Shown piece after piece: positions 53,244 to 63,831 of a stretch of DNA of 64,000 nt. The position numbers were made by a program, and so were the translations under genes. Under the pieces are notes generated by a model. The model searched no databases and was not told where the DNA came from. It saw nothing but the letters and a program-made list of their open reading frames with translations. The number at the start of each line of letters is the position of its first letter. Position 1 is the stretch's first letter. The stretch is from Competibacter sp963695105 (GTDB lineage Bacteria > Pseudomonadota > Gammaproteobacteria > Competibacterales > Competibacteraceae), in the NCBI GenBank assembly GCA_963695105.1, contig CAVOGC010000014.1, positions 1 to 64,000 of the forward strand, read 5' to 3'.

Positions 53244-54231
53244 GGGCTTCCTCCGTTCCTTCGCCCCGCAGCAGGCGCTCGTAGATTTGGAAATCGTCCT
53301 GGCTGAACACGTTCAGGACGATCAGATCGATCATGCCGGGGTGATCGTCCAGCCAGCCGCCGATGGCGCGCAGCGCGACGCGCGCCGCCGGCTCGCGCGG
53401 AAAGCCGAACACGCCGGTCGAAATGCCGCAGAAGGCGACCGAGCGGATGTCCGGCACCCGGCTGGCCAGATCCAGGCACGACCGGTAGCAGGCGGCCAGC
53501 AATCGCTCGTGTTCGGGCCGCAACCGGTCCGGCGCGACAATGGGACCGACCGTGTGCAGGATGTACCTGGACGGCAGGTTGTAGGCGCGAGTCACCTTGG
53601 CCCAACCCGTCCCCTCGGGGCCGCCCTGACGCTGCATGATTCTGGCGCAATCCTCCCGGACGCGGGGACCCGCCACGGAGTGGATGGCGTTGTCGATGCA
53701 GCCGTGAAAAGGTTGGAAGCAACCGAGCATTTGCGCGTTGGCCGCGTTGACGATCGCGTCGGCGTTCAAGGTGGCGATATCTCCCCGCCACAGGATGCAG
53801 GAGGTCGCGGCGTCCGGGAGAGCGCCAGGCCAACCCTGGGGAACGCGCGGCAGATTCGCGATATCCGTTAAACCCCTGTCGAGGACCTCGCCCCGCAGGA
53901 GCCGATCCAGCCGGGCATGAAACCAGTCCGGCAACGGGTCGGGTCCACGCACGGTCAGCAGGGCGCGCAGTAACCGCCGTCTTTCGTCATGGGATGACAA
54001 ATCCCCGCTGCCGGCCCCGCCGCCTTCGGCTTGCAGGTACGCCAGGAGTTCATCCACCAGAACGGCCCGCTGGTCCGCCGCCGCCGGGGCGGGAGGAGGC
54101 GCGACGAACGGTTCATCCAGGCAAATCAGCGACCGGTAGTCATCCAGGTCCAAGGAAGCGGCGCGGGAGGGCTTAACGCTCGAAGATGTCGCGGTAAGCC
54201 GATCGCCGTCAGAAGCGGAGATTTTTGTCAT
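53236..54231 (-). CDS. Macrodomain protein-ADP-ribose hydrolase linked to the sirtuin
   Basis: This 331-residue protein has an N-terminal helical segment (about 1-140, zinc-containing macrodomain type). The macrodomain proper follows: LWRGDIATLNADAIVNAANA, FHGCIDNAIHSVAGPRVRED, LPSRYILHTVGPIVAPDRLR and CGISTGVFGFPREPAARVA. It removes ADP-ribose added by the partner sirtuin. The linked order macro-SirTM with overlapping ends strongly supports a reversible modification pair. Confidence 0.88.
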   Translation of the reverse strand: MTKISASDGDRLTATSSSVKPSRAASLDLDDYRSLICLDEPFVAPPPAPAAADQRAVLVDELLAYLQAEGGGAGSGDLSSHDERRRLLRALLTVRGPDPLPDWFHARLDRLLRGEVLDRGLTDIANLPRVPQGWPGALPDAATSCILWRGDIATLNADAIVNAANAQMLGCFQPFHGCIDNAIHSVAGPRVREDCARIMQRQGGPEGTGWAKVTRAYNLPSRYILHTVGPIVAPDRLRPEHERLLAACYRSCLDLASRVPDIRSVAFCGISTGVFGFPREPAARVALRAIGGWLDDHPGMIDLIVLNVFSQDDFQIYERLLRGEGTEEAHV

Positions 54232-54322
54232 GGCGTGCGGTGTGGATGCGTGGATTGAATCATTGTAGCAAGCCGGTCAAGAGCAAGGAGACGACACGAT
54301 CGTTCCGAAAAATCCGGGCCGA

Positions 54323-55237
54323 TCAAGTCGCTTGTGGTTTCCCGAAAAACTCGCGCTGCGTGGCCTGAACGACCGCGACGATGGCCGGATGCAACAGCCG
54401 GCGCTCGGTGGTGATGGCGTAGAGCTGCTCGGTCACCGAGTCGATGCGCCCGATCACCTGGACGGCGTATTGCCGGCACACGTAATCGGAAATCGCCGTG
54501 GGCGCCACGAACAAACCGGCGCCGGCCTGACCGAAAGCCTTGAGCAGGGCGCTGTCGTCGAATTCGCCCACGATACGCGGGTACAGATGCTGCGCCTCGA
54601 ACCACTGAATCAGTTTGGGTCGAGTGGCGACGTCTTCTCCCGGCAGCAGGAACGGCGCCTTATCGAGCAGCGCGGGAAACGTCCCCGCCAGGGACCGCGC
54701 CAGACCCGGCGTGGCGAACACCGTTAAATCGCTTTCCCCAAGCAAGTGACTGTAGCCCCGGACGTTCAGATTGGTGGGCATGGGTCGGTCGGCGATCACC
54801 AGATCGAGATGATGGACCGCCATCTCGGCCAGCAGCGGCGCCAGTTGGCCCTCCCGGCAGATCAGACGTACCGGTTCATCGATGCGCAGCGCCGGTTCGA
54901 CCACGCGATAAGCCACTGACTTCGGCACCGAATCGGCGATGCCGACCCGAAACGGCAGACTCTTGCGCGCCGTCCGGTCGAGGGCGACTTCCAGCAGTTC
55001 GTTGCCGAGCGCGAAGATTTCGTCCGCGTAGCTGAAAATGCGCCGCCCCATCTCGGTCAGTTCCAGGCCGCGCCCGACGCGGCGAAACAGCTCGATACCG
55101 AGACTCTCCTCCAGTTCGCCCAATTGCCCGCTGATGGATTGCGGCGTCAGGTGCAATTGCTTGCTGGCGCTGGCGACGCTGCCCGCCTTGGCGACCATCC
55201 AGAAATAGCGCAGATGCTTGAAGTTGAGGCTGGCCAT
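54323..55237 (-). CDS. nhaR: LysR-family transcriptional activator NhaR
   Basis: From MASLNFKHLRYFWMVAKAGS (ATG at 55237) about 304 residues. The HTH (SVASASKQLHLTPQSISGQL) and the stretch RRVGRGLELTEMGRRIFSYA match NhaR, which activates the Na+/H+ antiporter gene nhaA and other stress genes. No nhaA is adjacent; the divergent neighbour is hpf. Two ATTCGAAT palindromes lie in the intervening region. Confidence 0.87.
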   Translation of the reverse strand: MASLNFKHLRYFWMVAKAGSVASASKQLHLTPQSISGQLGELEESLGIELFRRVGRGLELTEMGRRIFSYADEIFALGNELLEVALDRTARKSLPFRVGIADSVPKSVAYRVVEPALRIDEPVRLICREGQLAPLLAEMAVHHLDLVIADRPMPTNLNVRGYSHLLGESDLTVFATPGLARSLAGTFPALLDKAPFLLPGEDVATRPKLIQWFEAQHLYPRIVGEFDDSALLKAFGQAGAGLFVAPTAISDYVCRQYAVQVIGRIDSVTEQLYAITTERRLLHPAIVAVVQATQREFFGKPQAT

Positions 55238-55252
55238 GAGACTCCGATACAT

Positions 55253-55288
55253 CGAATAATTCGAATGATTATCCAATATTATTCGAAT
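55253..55288. promoter_or_regulatory. Paired ATTCGAAT palindromes between nhaR and hpf
   Basis: ATTCGAAT occurs at 55259-55266 and 55281-55288, 22 bp apart (two helical turns), inside a larger inverted repeat CGAATAAT (55253-55260) / ATTATTCG (55278-55285). The arrangement suits a LysR-type tetramer binding both boxes, so autoregulation of nhaR and control of hpf are plausible. Confidence 0.55.
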
Positions 55289-55349
55289 TGTTGGATGTTT
55301 TCACTGGCTCTAGACTGACCGGAATTTCAACCCAAAAAGGAGGGGCTTC

Positions 55350-55715
55350 ATGCAGATCAACATTCAGGCCCGGGGTTTCGAACTGACCGACGACTTGCGT
55401 GAGCACATCGAACGACGCCTGCAATTTGCGCTCGGCTGGGCCAACGACCATCTGCGCCAGGTCTCGGTCCACCTCTCCGACGAAAACGGCCCACGCGGGG
55501 GCAAGGACAAGCGTTGCCGGATCCAGATCGGTTTTCCTGGGGCGCCGAGCGTGGTGATCGAGGATACCGAAACCGATGTTTACGTCGCCATCGACCGGGC
55601 CGCCGACCGGACTGGCCGCTCGGTGGCGCGCCGGCTGGAGCGGCTGCGCGACCATCGTCATGGCCCGTCCCCCGCAGTCGGCTCGGATGACACAGACACC
55701 CTACCCTTCCACTAA
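55350..55715 (+). CDS. hpf: Ribosome hibernation promoting factor (HPF/RaiA family)
   Basis: This 121-residue protein is of the HPF family: QINIQARGFELTDDLREHIE start, basic patches (ENGPRGGKDKRCRIQ) and a VVIEDTETDVYVAIDRAADR segment. It binds the 30S subunit and stabilises dormant ribosomes in stationary phase. A very strong AAGGAGG ribosome binding site (about 55338) precedes the ATG. The Ser/Asp-rich tail is short, so this is the short form. Confidence 0.88.
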   Translation: MQINIQARGFELTDDLREHIERRLQFALGWANDHLRQVSVHLSDENGPRGGKDKRCRIQIGFPGAPSVVIEDTETDVYVAIDRAADRTGRSVARRLERLRDHRHGPSPAVGSDDTDTLPFH

Positions 55716-55755
55716 ACCCGATGCTGGCCGCTCCGCGCGGCCTGGGAGAAACTCG

Positions 55756-56418
55756 ATGAAATATCTGCCGGAACTTTTTGCCGCCAACGCCCGCTGGGCC
55801 GAAGAGACGCGGGCCGCCGACCCCAATTTTTTCGCTGGGCTGGCGGCCTTGCAAACTCCCGCCTACCTGTGGATCGGCTGTTCGGACAGCCGCGTGCCCG
55901 CCAATCAGATCACCGGGCTGAAGCCGGGTGAAGTGTTCGTTCACCGCAATGTGGCCAACGTGGTGGTGCATACCGACCTCAACTGCCTGTCGGTGATGCA
56001 ATTCGCCATCGAGGCGCTCAAGGTCCAGCACATCATCGTCTGCGGTCATTATGGCTGCGGCGGCGTGAAGGCGGCCCTGGAGGGGACGTCCCTGGGGTTG
56101 ATCGACAACTGGCTGCGTCATATCCAGGACGTGCGCGACCGGCACGCGGACTTCCTCGCCGCCTTGCCGGACCAGGAGGCGCGCTGGCGCGCTTTGTGCG
56201 AGCTGAACGTGATCGAACAGGTGCGCAACGTCGCCCGCACCACCTTGGTGGGCGATGCCTGGCGGCGGGGGCAACCGCTGATGCTGCATGGCTGGATCTA
56301 CGGCCTGGCCGACGGTCGCCTGCAGGATCTTCAGGCTTCCATGAAGGACAGCGCCGAACTCCAATCGACCATCGATCTGGCGACAGCGGGCGTGCGGTCG
56401 CGCCACATGGCCCATTGA
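55756..56418 (+). CDS. can: Beta-class carbonic anhydrase
   Basis: This 220-residue enzyme interconverts CO2 and bicarbonate. Zinc ligands are visible in LWIGCSDSRVPANQ (Cys42, Asp44) and IIVCGHYGCGGVK (His98 and Cys101). Length equals E. coli Can. It lies 100 bp upstream of the crotonyl-CoA carboxylase/reductase on the same strand and may supply CO2 to it. Confidence 0.95.
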   Translation: MKYLPELFAANARWAEETRAADPNFFAGLAALQTPAYLWIGCSDSRVPANQITGLKPGEVFVHRNVANVVVHTDLNCLSVMQFAIEALKVQHIIVCGHYGCGGVKAALEGTSLGLIDNWLRHIQDVRDRHADFLAALPDQEARWRALCELNVIEQVRNVARTTLVGDAWRRGQPLMLHGWIYGLADGRLQDLQASMKDSAELQSTIDLATAGVRSRHMAH

Positions 56419-56518
56419 GATCCGTCTCAATCGGATTCCCCGTGCTTCACCGACCGTACCGTGTAGATCGCACGGAAATATCACGAATCCCTAATACTGA
56501 AACCAAGAGGATATAAAC

Positions 56519-58270
56519 ATGGCCAAAGAACTGTATGCCTTAGGAGAACGGCCGCCTTTGGGCGAGATTCCCGCCAAGATGCACGCCTGGCTGATCCGGG
56601 CCGAGCGGTTTGGCACGCCGCTGGAAGCCTTCCAGCAGGAAGTGGTCAATGTGCCACCCATTGCCGACGACGAAGTTCTGGTCTACGTCATGGCGGCCGG
56701 GATCAACTACAACAACGTCTGGGCCGGGCTGGGCATTCCGGTCAACGTCATCGGCGCCCGCAACAAGGCCGGCGAAAAGGAAGACTTCCACATTGGCGGC
56801 AGCGACGCCTCCGGCATCGTCTACCAGGTTGGCAAGGACGTCACCAACGTCAAGGTTGGCGACGAAGTGGTGCTCCACTGTGGCAAATACAGCCGCGACT
56901 GCGAATGGGTCCAAAGCGGCGGCGACCCCATGTACTCGCCGACCTACCGCATCTGGGGCTACGAAACCAACTGGGGCAGCTTCGCCCAGTTCGCGCGGGT
57001 GCAGGGCCAGCAATGCATGCCCAAGCCCAAGCACATGAACTGGGAAGAAGCCGCCGCCTACACCCTGGTCGCGGCCACCGCCTGGCGCATGCTGCACGGC
57101 TGGGGCGCCAACGCCATCAAGAACGGCGACGTCGCCCTGATCTGGGGCGGCGCCGGCGGGCTGGGCTCCATGGCCATCCAAATCGCCAAGGCCGCCGGCG
57201 CCACCTCGGTGGCCATGGTCTCCGGCGAAGACAAATTCGACTACTGCATCAAGCTCGGCGCCAAGGGCTGCATCAACCGCAACGACTTCGACCACTGGGG
57301 CATGCTGCCGCACTGGAAGGACAACGTCGGCTACGCCAAATGGATGAAAGGGGTGCGGGCCTTCGGCGCCAAGATCTGGGAGGTGCTGGGCGAAAAGCGG
57401 GCCCCCAACATCGTCTTCGAACACCCGGGCGAAACCACCATCCCCACCTCCATCTTCGTCTGCGACACCGGCGGCATGGTGGTGGTCTGCGCCGGCACCA
57501 CCGGCTACAACGCCACGGTCGATCTGCGCTACCTGTGGATGCGGCAAAAGCGTCTGCAAGGCTCCCACTTCGCCAACACCGAGCAATCCAACCAGATGAA
57601 CGAACTGGCGCTGCGCGGCCGGCTCGATCCCTGCCTGTCGCGGGCCTTCACCTACCAGGAAATCCCGCTCGCCCATCAGCTCATGCACGACAACAAGCAC
57701 CCGCACGGCAACATGGCGGTGCTGGTCGGCGCCACCGAATTCGGCCAGGGCGCCAGCGGCCCGCCGCCGGTGCGCTTCGAACATCCGGTCCTGCCCCAGG
57801 GCGACGTTCACACCACCGCGCATCCCTATCCGATGTCCGAACCGTTGCCCAGCGTCGCCCAGGCCGAAGCGATCGTCATCGCCGACGACGGCACCCAGGT
57901 CAAGGACCTGATGCATCGCGGCATCATCGCCTGCGCGCCGGGCGACACCGTCGCCCAGGTGGCGAAGCTGATGATCGATCAGGAAATCCACGCGGTGGTG
58001 GTGATGGACGGCGGTCAGGCCACCGGCGTGGTCTCGCAGACCGACCTGGTGCTGGCGCGGCAAGGCCGCACCCCCGAGCAGGCCCGGGCGCTGCTCGCCC
58101 GCGCCATCATGACCCCCGGCTGCGCCACCTGCGACGCGGACATGCTGCTGAGCGAGGCGGTCAGCCTGATGACCGGTCGGCGCATGCACCGCCTGGTGGT
58201 CACCGAACACGGTCAGCCCACCGGGGTCATCTCCATGACCGATGTCGTCCGGAAATTGATCGGGGCCTGA
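56519..58270 (+). CDS. ccrA: Crotonyl-CoA carboxylase/reductase fused to a C-terminal CBS-domain pair
   Basis: This 583-residue protein has residues 1-435 forming the MDR-fold crotonyl-CoA carboxylase/reductase: IWGGAGGLGSMAIQIAKAAG NADPH loop near 208-227, and candidate CO2-pocket residues Asn65 (INYNNVW), Glu149 (IWGYETNW) and His350 (LQGSHFAN). The Phe usual before the Glu is Tyr148 here. After a Pro-rich linker, two CBS motifs (about 461-520 and 528-583: VKDLMHRGIIACAPGDTVAQ; GQPTGVISMTDVVRKL) are appended. CBS pairs bind adenine nucleotides, so allosteric control by energy charge is likely. The typical enzyme is about 430-450 residues and lacks this tail. Role: ethylmalonyl-CoA formation. 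Confidence 0.92.
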   Translation: MAKELYALGERPPLGEIPAKMHAWLIRAERFGTPLEAFQQEVVNVPPIADDEVLVYVMAAGINYNNVWAGLGIPVNVIGARNKAGEKEDFHIGGSDASGIVYQVGKDVTNVKVGDEVVLHCGKYSRDCEWVQSGGDPMYSPTYRIWGYETNWGSFAQFARVQGQQCMPKPKHMNWEEAAAYTLVAATAWRMLHGWGANAIKNGDVALIWGGAGGLGSMAIQIAKAAGATSVAMVSGEDKFDYCIKLGAKGCINRNDFDHWGMLPHWKDNVGYAKWMKGVRAFGAKIWEVLGEKRAPNIVFEHPGETTIPTSIFVCDTGGMVVVCAGTTGYNATVDLRYLWMRQKRLQGSHFANTEQSNQMNELALRGRLDPCLSRAFTYQEIPLAHQLMHDNKHPHGNMAVLVGATEFGQGASGPPPVRFEHPVLPQGDVHTTAHPYPMSEPLPSVAQAEAIVIADDGTQVKDLMHRGIIACAPGDTVAQVAKLMIDQEIHAVVVMDGGQATGVVSQTDLVLARQGRTPEQARALLARAIMTPGCATCDADMLLSEAVSLMTGRRMHRLVVTEHGQPTGVISMTDVVRKLIGA

Positions 58271-58302
58271 GCGAGCCAGACTCGGAGCCTGTACAAAAAC
58301 TT

Positions 58303-58340
58303 CCCCTCTCCTCGTCGGAGAGGGGTTGAGGGTGAGAGTT
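58303..58340 (+). repeat. Hairpin CCCCTCTCC/GGAGAGGGG, dispersed intergenic repeat and possible terminator
   Basis: A perfect 9-bp stem (58303-58311 with 58317-58325, loop TCGTC) is followed by TTGAGGGTGAGAG and six T at about 58339. It resembles the repeat at 38102-38143 in inverse orientation. It may also end ccrA transcription, although the T-run is displaced from the stem. Confidence 0.6.
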
Positions 58341-58454
58341 TTTTCAACACCTTCAATCCCCGGAGACCGTACAAAAACGCCCCTCAGCGCTTATTGACGG
58401 CTGTTACCGGACATTGATCGTTCAATTGGGGGGTCAACGAATTCCGACAACCCC

Positions 58455-58958
58455 CTATCCGATCTTCTCGCTCCGCTTGGTATCCGCGAACTTGTGGAGA
58501 TGAAGTTGCAACTGATCGAGCTCAAGCGCGGCGGACAGGTTCGACTTCACCGTTTGCAATGTCTCGGATAAGTGTTGCTGCTGTTCGGCGGACAGGCCGC
58601 GCAGCATTTCCGCGCGGGTGCTCAAAACGACACTCTCGACTTCGGCGATTAGATGCCGCGCCTGGTCGGTCAGATGGATACCCCACAAGCGTCGGTCGCC
58701 GGGGATCGGGCGCCGCTCGATCCACCCGCTCTTTTCGACCTGATCGATCAGTCGGCCCACGGTGGATTTCTCGATTTCGAGTTCGTCGGATATGTGCGAC
58801 TGGCTGAGACCATCGTGGTTGGACAGAATCGCCAGAATCGACCATTGGGCGCGGGACAAACCCAGCGGCTGCAATCGGCGATCGATCAGCTTGCGAAGCA
58901 GGTGAGCGGAGTCGCTCAGGAGGAAGCCGGGACCCCGGAAAGAATCTTGGATGATCAT
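58455..58958 (-). CDS. MarR-family transcriptional regulator
   Basis: This 167-residue protein has the MarR winged helix: LSRAQWSILAILSNHDGLSQ, SHISDELEIEKSTVGRLIDQ (recognition helix) and ERRPIPGDRRLWGIHLTDQA (wing). It is divergent from pckG, with an AT-rich inverted repeat between them, so pckG and itself are likely targets. Ligand unknown. Confidence 0.9.
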   Translation of the reverse strand: MIIQDSFRGPGFLLSDSAHLLRKLIDRRLQPLGLSRAQWSILAILSNHDGLSQSHISDELEIEKSTVGRLIDQVEKSGWIERRPIPGDRRLWGIHLTDQARHLIAEVESVVLSTRAEMLRGLSAEQQQHLSETLQTVKSNLSAALELDQLQLHLHKFADTKRSEKIG

Positions 58959-59070
58959 ACGGGTTGTCTCATTCGCGATGCTCTAACGGTGATAAGCGCT
59001 AGCTAGCATAAACCAAATGCCAGCGCACAGGCTTGCGGAAGCCTAAATTCCGGTTGAATAGTGGTATTGC

Positions 59071-59109
59071 TTACTATATGCTTTAGTTAATTAAGGTAGC
59101 TTATAGTAA
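59071..59109. promoter_or_regulatory. Composite inverted repeat between marR-type gene and pckG, candidate operator
   Basis: TTACTATATGCT (59071-59082) and AGCTTATAGTAA (59098-59109) are inverted copies with one mismatch, flanking TTAATTAA at the centre. The region is the most AT-rich of this 269-bp gap and lies between divergent genes. MarR dimers bind palindromes of this size at divergent promoters. Confidence 0.5.
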
Positions 59110-59227
59110 TTAGTCCAACTAAAAAGTTTCCAAAGCGTCGAAGAGATCCCAGCGGCTCGATGAGACTGGCGCGGAATAAGCGACGCACGCAGCAAACCGA
59201 CCACCATCACCGGAGAAGAGGAACGTT

Positions 59228-61084
<1,857 letters not shown>

Positions 61085-61201
61085 TCGGTTTTCGGCTCTG
61101 GATCGAGCCGCGCCTGCAAAAGACACCCGGACAATCCCCCCGGGGGCGCGGCCCGATCCTCTCATCCCGCCCGATCGAAGATTCATTGAGGAGTATTCGG
61201 T

Positions 61202-62152
61202 ATGTCACGCAAAAAAATCGCGCTGGTCGGCGCCGGCCAAATTGGCGGCACGCTCGCCCTGCTCGCCGGCATGAAAGAGCTGGGCGACGTCGCTCTGTTC
61301 GACATCGCCGACGGCGTTCCCCAGGGCAAGGCGCTCGACATCGCCCAGGCCGCGCCGGTCGAGGGCTTCGACGGCGTCTACACCGGCGGCAGCGATTAAG
61401 CCGTCATCGAGGGCGCGGACGTGGTGATCGTCACCGCTGGCGTGCCGCGCAAACCGGGCATGAGCCGCGACGATCTGATCAGCGTCAACACCAAGGTCAT
61501 GGTCGCGGTCGGCGAGAACATCAAACAGCGCTGCCCCGACGCTTTCGTCATCGTCATTACCAACCCGCTCGACGCCATGGTCGGGGTGCTGCGACAGGTC
61601 TCGGGCCTGCCGGCGGAAAAGGTGGTCGGCATGGCCGGCGTGCTGGACAGCGCGCGGTTCCGCCATTTCCTGGCCGACGAATTCAAGGTCTCGGTCGAGG
61701 ACGTCACCGCTTTCGTGCTGGGCGGCCACGGCGACACCATGGTGCCGCTGGTGCGTTATTCGACGGTCGCCGGCATCCCGTTGCCCGATCTGATCAAGAT
61801 GGGCTGGACCACCCAGGAGCGACTGGACGCGATCGTCAAGCGCACCCGCAACGGCGGCGGCGAGATCGTGGCCCTGTTGAAAACCGGCTCGGCGTTCTAC
61901 GCGCCGGCTTCCGCGGCCATCGCCATGGCCGACGCCTACCTGAAGGACAAGAAGCGCCTGTTGCCCTGCGCCGCCTATCTGAGCGGCCAATACGGCGTCA
62001 ACGGCATCTATGTCGGCGTTCCGGTGATCCTGGGCGCGGGCGGCGTCGAGAAGATCGTCGAAATCGAGCTGAATGCCGATGAGAAGGCGATGTTCGACCA
62101 CTCGGTCAAGTCGGTTCAGGAACTGGTCGAGATCACCAGGCAGTTTTTGTAG
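61202..62152 (+). pseudogene. mdh: Malate dehydrogenase (LDH-like), interrupted by an in-frame TAA
   Basis: MDH interconverts malate and oxaloacetate with NAD. Residues 1-65 give the Rossmann start KIALVGAGQIGGTLALLAGM. Codon 66 (61397-61399) is TAA, where a Tyr is expected after GGSD. The same frame then continues without shift (AVIEGADVVIVTAGVPRKPG, the GVLDSARFRHFLADEF substrate loop and catalytic His in LGGHGDTMVPL) to the stop at 62152, totalling 316 codons. A single substitution (TAC or TAT to TAA) explains it. A GTG at 61421 could start a truncated protein lacking the NAD loop, unlikely to work. Sequence error, true mutation or readthrough are all open. Confidence 0.9.
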
Positions 62153-62514
62153 CGATCAGCATGATCGACTGATCCGCTTCAACGGGTCTGGCGTAGTGCA
62201 ACCGCACCAGACCTGAATCAAAGTGGTGGATGGCGCGCAACATCATACGATGCGACGGCGTTCCCCGCGCCAACAGCGATATCCCGTCTCCCAGGGTCGC
62301 GGGGCACTCCGATGGAACGAATTCGTCGATGCGCCCGCGTTCCGGTAACGCCGGAACCCATTCGCCGCCACCCACCAGCCAGATCACCCCCTCCCCGACC
62401 GGCGTGACGCGCCCGCACGAAATCGCCGATGTCGCCGGTCACCAAACAGACCTTCGGGTCGATGGCGGCGACCAACCGCAAGAAACCAACCCCGCCTTGC
62501 CGGTATAAGGACAC
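62133..62514 (-). pseudogene. Remnant of a dihydrofolate-reductase/RibD C-terminal family gene, frameshifted
   Basis: On the reverse strand DPKVCLVTGDIGDFVRARH in one frame is followed by VIWLVGGGEWVPALPERGRI and HHFDSGLVRLHYARPVEA in another. This is the pattern (LVGGG...L...LIDE; F.SGLVRL.Y) of YyaP/RibD-type reductases. The first half of the gene is absent and one frameshift lies near 62390. Its end overlaps the mdh stop region by about 20 bp in the opposite direction. Confidence 0.6.
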
Positions 62515-62811
62515 TCACCGAAACTTTGGTTATATATATTTGATTTAGTTAAAAAAAGTAGGCCGCCACGTTTCTGACCCCGATGACACCACCATGACGG
62601 CCTGAAACGCGGCGTCAGGACAAGCACGTTCTTGACGCCGCGATGGGCCGAAAATCGATTTCTCACGATTTCTGGCTTTTCGGGACTGCCGTGCTAGATT
62701 TCAGACTGTAGAACTCGGTTATTTGCTGGGAGCGTTTGACGCGCGACGTCTTCAAGCGAACCCAAATCCGACCCTTGATCGGCAGCGCGCGATTATCGAG
62801 AGGATGGAACG
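62515..62811. other. Gene-free region with short inverted repeats
   Basis: No gene recognised. It contains an AT-rich block (62522-62560, TATATATATTTGATTTAGTT) that could hold a promoter and the imperfect hairpin GCGTCA...TGACGC near 62613-62640. GAGAGGATGG at 62799 precedes the next ATG and is a probable ribosome binding site. Confidence 0.4.
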
Positions 62812-63540
62812 ATGCCCGATCTGCTGTATAGTGAAAACTTCCCCAGTCGCTTGACGCTTTATCTCAAGATACCGCTCGGTTCGGAGAGCCCCGCACAGCC
62901 GATGACGGCGGTCTTCTTATCGCGGCACGCTTCTCCCGCCCCCAACGTCGATTTGCTGCTTTACCTGCACGGGCACAAAGCTGACGCCCTCCAAATCGAC
63001 GACTACCTGATGAAGCCCCAATACCGGTTTCGCGAGCGCCTGAACGCGGCTGGCAATGCAGCGATTCTGGTGGCGCCCACCCTGGGACCGAAATCGCAAC
63101 CGGGCATCCTGGCCACTCAAGGCGACGCTTATTTGAGTGACGTGCTGGACGGCCTGCAACAACATGGCGGTTTCGGGGTAAAACCGACGATAGGTAACCT
63201 GGTGCTCGCTTGTCACTCCGGTGGTGGGGTGGCGATGCTGGCCCTGGCCCAAACCCTCAAAACGCCGGTCGCCGCCTGCTGGGGTTTCGACTGCCTATAC
63301 AATGCCGGACAAGACGACGCCTGGCTGGCTTGGGCTATGCAACATCCCAACGCGTCGCTGTTCATTTTCTATCAGGGCAGCACTAGCAATCTTTCGGAGT
63401 CACTCGCCCGGAAAAGCGCGAAACTTGCCAACGTGGTTGTGATGCCTTCCAAGGCCCCGAACCACGATAATGTGCCCCGATGGCACTGGCTGGATCGCCT
63501 GCGGAAGTCGTGGGAGTTATTTGGCCCCTCCCACTATTGA
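62812..63540 (+). CDS. Putative alpha/beta-hydrolase-fold protein of unknown function
   Basis: This 242-residue protein has DLLLYLHGHKADALQID (strand and oxyanion-type HG) and NLVLACHSGGGVAMLALAQT, where CHSGGG matches the GxSxG nucleophile elbow with Cys replacing the first Gly. AACWGFDCLYNAGQDD and NHDNVPRWHW could supply the acid and His. No signal peptide. Could be an esterase or peptidase; the substrate cannot be inferred and it has no clear operon partner. Confidence 0.6.
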   Translation: MPDLLYSENFPSRLTLYLKIPLGSESPAQPMTAVFLSRHASPAPNVDLLLYLHGHKADALQIDDYLMKPQYRFRERLNAAGNAAILVAPTLGPKSQPGILATQGDAYLSDVLDGLQQHGGFGVKPTIGNLVLACHSGGGVAMLALAQTLKTPVAACWGFDCLYNAGQDDAWLAWAMQHPNASLFIFYQGSTSNLSESLARKSAKLANVVVMPSKAPNHDNVPRWHWLDRLRKSWELFGPSHY

Positions 63541-63831
63541 AGCGCTCGGCAAAACGCGCTGGCCTCAAGCGCCCGCTGACGCCGATTCTGCCGGCCAAGG
63601 ACATCGCCGCCGTTTCCGTCATCCTCTGCTCCACCATTGTCTGTACCTACTCCATCAAATGGAGTCGGCGGCTCCTGGGATCAAGATATGTGTAATCGAC
63701 AGCATCCAGGCGACCCTTCCCGACTTTCGCCGATCAACCCGGCGCGCCCGAAAAAGCGGTCTTCCTTCGACCGATCAGCTCCGGCAAGCCCCGAACAGAC
63801 CAAAGATCGCTCAAACCATGGCTACAATTGA

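Noticed and set aside
56540..58210. 556-codon reverse open frame opposite the carboxylase/reductase
   Set aside because: Antisense shadow; Gly/Val/His-rich with no domain.
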